A stretch of DNA of 64,000 bases from Theobroma cacao. Its lineage: Eukaryota > Streptophyta > Magnoliopsida > Malvales > Malvaceae. How positions within the stretch are numbered: the first letter of the stretch is position 1; each line of letters starts with the position of its first letter. The stretch is from NCBI RefSeq assembly GCF_000208745.1, contig NC_030851.1:23669820-23733819 (forward strand), read 5' to 3'. Under the pieces are notes generated by a model. The model saw only the letters and a list, made by a program, of their open reading frames with translations, was not told the origin of the DNA and did no database searches. The position numbers and the translations under genes are program-made. This document shows, in pieces, positions 59,479 to 64,000 of the stretch.

Positions 59479-62321
59479 TGTCAAGCCTAACTTTATAAAA
59501 TATTTGCCATGTCATTCATATGCTTGATAATATGCTTGCTTACTTGAAAAGCCTCAAAAAATCGTTAAAAGTCGGTAGTGAACCTAGTGGTACAACTAAG
59601 CTGAATTAAGCCTCAAACTAGTCCAAATAGAGTTTTTAAGATGAAATTGAGAATTTTAAAATCCCAAAATGACTTAATATGGTGATTCGGAGTTCAAGGA
59701 TTAATTTGGAGTCAAATTGGAATTTTCATGACGTAGAGGCAAAATGGTCATTTTGCCACCCAAGGGCAAAATTAGAATTTTACACCACCCAACACTTGTC
59801 ATGTCTAAGGATTTCATCCATTAACATTTTATATTATGGATAATTGAGATATTTTACGTGGTGGAGAAAGAATGTTTAATTATTAAGTTTAAAAATGGAC
59901 CAATGGGATGGTGATAAGTGGCAAGTTTTCATTTCTTTATAATTTACATTAAAAAAACCAGCACACACCTCTCTTATTCATTCTTCATGTTCGGCCTCAA
60001 CAAGGAAAAGAAGAAAGAAAGAAAGAACAAAACCCTAGTTAGAAAATTCAAGAGAAAATTGGTGGATTTCAAGGAATTAAGCAAGTAAAGGTAAAATTTA
60101 TTCATTTTAGCTTGTGATCTACCTTTCCTATGCATTCTTTTTCATTTTTCATGGTTGAGAATCAAGTTTACATGAGGATACCTTTGCTGGCTGGACATGG
60201 GGCGAGGAGTTTTTAACTTGGATTTAGCTAGATTTCATGTTATTCTAGTGTTTTTAGTTGGTTGGTCATGTGTAGCATAAAAGCAAACAAGAAAAATTCA
60301 TGTTCTTGCATCACCCTCATTGGCCGAATCTTCCTTATGCTATGTGGATGATGGATTTGATTTTATTTCAAGTGATTTGGTTAGGAATTAATGATTTATG
60401 GTGTAAAAATCAAGTGTGAAAAACCATAGTGTTTATGCACCCATCATGGCCGAATTTTCCAAGAGAAAATGTTGAGGACGATTTTTCTATAATTCATGTT
60501 ATCTAGTTTATATTTGATGATTTGGAGTATTGGAAGTGAAATCAATTTTTTTGGAGTCAATTTGCATGTTTTGGTTAAATCAAAGGTGAAGAGTTTGAAT
60601 TAGGTCAAAAACTGATCCATTCCGATCACCCTTGAACCAACGTGAGTTCCATTTTTAAGTGACTATCCAAACAACCTCATGCATTCATATAGAGCTTAAA
60701 ATAGAATTATAATGATATGACAGAATATAGTGAATTATTTGTCGTGTATTGAGTATAGGTGGTGAGTCCTCTAACAAGGGTAAAGACATTGTGCCAGAGG
60801 ACCAAGAGTAGGGTATTTCGAACTCCCAATATTGCAAGTAACCTTATTATTGTCTTAATTATCTAAAGTAGTTTTTATTCATTTTTGTGATTTTATAGAA
60901 AAATGAGTTTAAATGGTAAATCTTTATGTTTTATAAGCAAAATGTGATTAAACGAAATGATTTTATCAAATTATCTTGAAATTGAATGATGGCTTGGAAA
61001 ATGGAGTAATTGGAGACTATTTGCTATGTTATAAATCATGGTTTGAATTGAATGGCTTATGATAATGTGGGCATGAGTGGCTGGATTGGTAATTGTGCTA
61101 AACATATATGAACTGTTGTTTTGCCTTGACATGCTGTGTTGTAAAATAATTACCACGTCATGTTGTTGGAATTTTATTGATTTGGTGGGATATCGATTAG
61201 CTTACTACAGTGGGTGGGTTTCTGTGGACAGGCCTATTAGAGGGGCACGGTAAGCTCTTTTATATTTTATTTTACCTCGATATGAGAGGCACAGAGGGTA
61301 ACTCCTGAGGTAAAGTTTAGAGTTCACTTCACGCCGAACCACCACTTGAGAGTGAATTCAGCCAACGCCAAGGAACGACTGTGCTTTTAAACGTAAAAAT
61401 GTGTTTTGTGCGTATATGACTTTTTAAACAACCTTGGCGATCTCGATTGGATGCCTCTGATCAAGGTATCCCCGAGAATGAGTTTTGGCACGAGCCAAGT
61501 TTTTAAGAGATTCATAAGCCTCGTTGTATATTTTGGATGAAATGTAACTGGTTTAGATGATTTGAAATGTGTTTTGAGGTTATGAACCATCTTATGATGA
61601 TCTATTTTAATCGTCTCCATTTACTCGGCTTTAGATATTTTAGATGATGTTTGTTTACTCACTGAGTTTATATAAACTCATCACCCTCCTTTCCACCCAT
61701 TTCAGGCTCTGGATAGTCTGTGGATAGTTGGTTTCATCGAAGGCTAAAGTTGGATTTGCATCGTCAGAAACCGTAGGTTCGCAGCCTTTGTTACTTTTGG
61801 TCATTCGAGGGCCCACATGTCATTCTAAATTAGATTACATACTTTGGCTCACTGTGTTACTATATGTACGAATTTTTTTTGTTTTTACGCTACAAAAATT
61901 ATTTACGAATACGTCTATAATTATTGTTTTATAAGAAAATGGAATATTTTATTTAATATTTTTATTTTATTCTAATAGCAATCATTTCACTTTAAATGAA
62001 TGTTTTAGACATCTAAACATAGTTTTGGCTATGAAATATGTATCTTTCACTCATATACTACATTTTTAGATGGTTTTGAAATTTTTGGAGAATAATGACC
62101 AAAATACCCCTATGAGACGAAAATTATTTTCTTTATTTTTTTTGGTTTGGAAATAGCTGATAATCCTTTAAAATATGATATTATCAACTGTTGCTCGCAA
62201 GGGAGGTGAGAAAACTAATATTAAAGCCTTGCGGGGTTTTGATTGGCATTCCGGGTAATGAATGTCTATTAAAACATTGCGACGATTGTCACGGGCTAGA
62301 GAAGAGTACCGGGTCATGACA
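59479..62321 (+). repeat. T6 5' LTR, family B (2,843 bp)
   Basis: TGTCAAGCCTAACTTTATAA...GGGTCATGACA. A perfect 18-bp palindrome centred on TATATA lies at 61663-61680. The same family occurs at 21953, 46559, 52203 and 55590. Confidence 0.93.
61663..61680 (+). promoter_or_regulatory. Palindromic TATA motif in T6 LTR
   Basis: TGAGTTTATATAAACTCA equals its reverse complement and contains TATATAA. It is identical at 52844-52861 in S3. Promoter use is inference. Confidence 0.55.
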
Positions 62322-62328
62322 ATTCAGT

Positions 62329-62340
62329 TGGTATTAGAGC
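62329..62340 (+). other. T6 primer-binding site
   Basis: TGGTATTAGAGC, one base off the initiator tRNA-Met PBS, 7 bases after the LTR. Confidence 0.85.
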
Positions 62341-62523
62341 CTTTGGCTTTAAAGTTATTTTAAAAATTTACAGTGTCAGTGTGGCCCCAAGTTAAGCTAG
62401 GTTAGGTTAAGTCGAATGCATGCATTTGCATGTAGAAACCTACTCATTTTTGTGATGCGTAAATAATTAAGAAATTACTGTTTGATTGCGTATAGGTTTT
62501 GAGGTGCGCTGGTTGCACACACC

Positions 62524-63114
62524 ATGTCTAGGAGAGACGGTAGTCCCGATGCCTCTCATAGTATTAGCGAGGGATCGTTAGATTCTACTACTAGGAGCCG
62601 ATGGCAACCCGAACCAAGTAGTCCAGAAAGTGCCTCGCCTAGGATTCCTATTAATTGGATTCCACCGGATTTTGAGATGAGGGTTCACAAAAAAGAAAGC
62701 TTCGATCCTTGTAAGACCATTGAAAGTGCTGATAGTAATGACATTAATGTAAGCATGATAAATTCCCTTCTGAAAGAGTTTAAGGAATACATTGAAGAAA
62801 GGGGGAAAATAATGATAGCCGAAGGGGATTATCATCCTAGGACAGTATCTGTACCTGTTGTTCGACACTTTCCTCAAGGCTGTGGGAGTAATGTAAGGGA
62901 ACAACAACAAAAGAATAAGGAGAAAGAAACTGTTGTAAATTATCCCCTTAGGAAGGTGACTGTTGTACGACATTTTCCTCCCGGTTGTGGAAGAAATGCT
63001 GCACTTGTGAGTTATGAGGAATGTAGGAGAATACAACAAGCTTGGATTGAGGAACAAAGGAGAAAATCTCAAGAGGAGGAGGAAGATTCGGAAGAGGATC
63101 CTAAAGATACTTAA
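62524..63114 (+). CDS. T6 ORF, 196 aa, doubled RHFPxGCG motif, function unknown
   Basis: Intact ORF where gag normally starts, about 200 bases after the LTR. It begins MSRRDGSPDASHSISEGS, a Ser-rich region, then INWIPPDFEMRVHKKESF, a helical segment (LKEFKEYIEERGKIMIAE), and two copies of a short motif, VVRHFPQGCGSN and VVRHFPPGCGRN, about 40 residues apart. The tail is helical and acidic (EECRRIQQAWIEEQRR, EEEEDSEEDPKDT). No zinc knuckle or Gag core is visible, and no membrane segment. Its small size and position suggest a Gag-like or accessory protein of a non-autonomous element. I have seen such RxFPPGCGR motifs only in uncharacterised plant retroelement proteins, which I could not verify. 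Confidence 0.65.
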   Translation: MSRRDGSPDASHSISEGSLDSTTRSRWQPEPSSPESASPRIPINWIPPDFEMRVHKKESFDPCKTIESADSNDINVSMINSLLKEFKEYIEERGKIMIAEGDYHPRTVSVPVVRHFPQGCGSNVREQQQKNKEKETVVNYPLRKVTVVRHFPPGCGRNAALVSYEECRRIQQAWIEEQRRKSQEEEEDSEEDPKDT

Positions 63115-64000
63115 TACCTTCGTTGAAGTTCGTATCACCATAAGTCTAGGCAAATGTCGTTTAAGGAAAAATGTAATAGTTATCTGTACAAAGAAGTTAA
63201 TAGTTTGGCTTTTAAAATGTATGACTAGAATGTATTATAAAGTAGCTGTTAAAGTGATTGGATGTATATGGGAATCTGTTAGTAGGACAGAAGTGGATTA
63301 GCATTATGGCTATTAAGGAAAGATATTTATCTTAGTGGCAAGGTTAATCATCTTATATAATTATTGAAGACTGATGTGGAAAGTCATTAATGATTCAAGT
63401 AATTACCCTAATTAACAATGAATATATTTTGCAATACTAAGAAATGGATACCGATTAACTTGATGAACTTTTGGGGTGATAACCCTAGATTTTGACGAGG
63501 TATAAAAGACCATTTGAATTGATGATGTTTGTTGAAAATTATTACTTATCGTAGTATGTGAGTTTTTGATATGATTTCGAATGCAAAGCTAAATAAAATT
63601 TTGGTTTATGGGACAAATTGTACCAAAGAAGATGATTCCCGAGCAAACACATTGAACTAGGGGACTATGTTATAATAAGTGGGTTTAGTGTGTGGTAATT
63701 GCACAGGATAATGGGAAACAGTGTGGTAAGAGTAACAATCAATCATGGAAATGTGAAATTGGGAATATTAATTGTAGTTACAATTCGAAAAGATATGGAA
63801 AGGATTAATGAGGCTCTAGATGACACTTTGAGTGATTAATGTGATTAAGTTAAGATCATAACTTTAAGTATGGAGGGAATTATAAAATAAGGCCATAATA
63901 TTATGAAATGATAATCTGACACAAATATGGTCCATTGAAGGTAAATGATGGAACGTGAGAAAGATAAATTCTTGATTAAGAAGGATTGCGAGTGTAAAGT
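63115..64000 (+). other. T6 interior after the ORF, no recognisable gag or pol
   Basis: AT-rich with G exceeding C on +, as expected for a plus-strand retroelement. The only further ORF (63014-63301) overlaps the real one in another frame. No protease, RT or integrase motif is visible to the window edge. Confidence 0.6.

Larger units (their letters stand above)
59479..64000 (+). mobile_element. T6: LTR family B element, 5' part, continues off-window
   Basis: A complete 5' LTR, PBS and the start of an interior that carries one 196-codon ORF and then about 0.9 kb with no gag or pol motif. The right LTR is outside the window. ATACT (59474-59478) would be the left target duplication. It is the only copy of family B here with an interior. 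Confidence 0.85.

Noticed and set aside
62578..63153. 191-aa minus-strand ORF with hydrophobic stretches, a possible membrane protein
   Set aside because: It is antisense to the T6 ORF with codons mirrored; the plus-strand ORF has the expected position and composition.
1..64000. Host genes, tRNA or rRNA genes, integrated pararetrovirus
   Set aside because: No intron-bearing homologue, cloverleaf, rRNA segment or pararetroviral coat/movement protein motif was seen; all RT sequences are in LTR elements with chromovirus or copia order.

Overview
The window is plant nuclear DNA made almost entirely of LTR retrotransposons. I found no host gene, rRNA, tRNA, CRISPR array or bacterial/viral gene set. 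Ty3/gypsy chromoviruses with a chromodomain, SIRE-like Ty1/copia elements with TGGTATCAGAGC primer-binding sites, several AT-rich long LTRs and many solo LTRs point to a eudicot, probably in a gene-poor heterochromatic block. I cannot name the species.

Layout (names are mine). T1 is a Tekay/Del-type chromovirus on + (start off-window to 7592). It sits inside an LTR of T2, a related chromovirus on - (7593-16678). T2 interrupts the gag of T3, a SIRE-like copia on + (16679-30411). T3 is also interrupted by two solo LTRs, S1 (18928-21824) and S2 (21953-24893). T3 sits in the left LTR of L1, a minus-strand element with PBS and PPT but a 4.5-kb interior without gag or pol (30544-35034). L1's right LTR is split by T4, a second SIRE-like copia with both LTRs and a 5-bp target duplication (35680-45797). 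So everything from 1 to 46558 is one nested stack whose oldest visible layer is L1.

The right third is a more scrambled pile: an LTR-B fragment fused to a decayed chromovirus pol tail with its 3' LTR (46559-50603), an unassigned stretch (50604-51122), three successive minus-strand LTR starts (51123, 51694, 51954), a solo LTR with target duplication (S3, 52203-55215), a truncated LTR (55590-57940), another unassigned stretch (57941-59478), and the left end of T6 (59479 onward), whose interior holds a 196-aa ORF that is not a standard Gag.

Functionally these are copy-and-paste genes: Gag makes the particle; protease, reverse transcriptase, RNase H and integrase copy and insert the element; LTRs supply promoter and polyadenylation signals. 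Nearly every polyprotein here is broken by stops or frameshifts; the longest open stretch is the RT-RNaseH-integrase-chromodomain part of T1 (813 aa). The most notable signals are: the same five in-frame stop codons in T3 and T4; an extra ORF downstream of pol in both copias; a recurrent 18-bp palindrome and a recurrent tandem-repeat core shared by several LTR families; a palindromic TATA motif in LTR-B; and the gag/pol-less elements L1 and T6.
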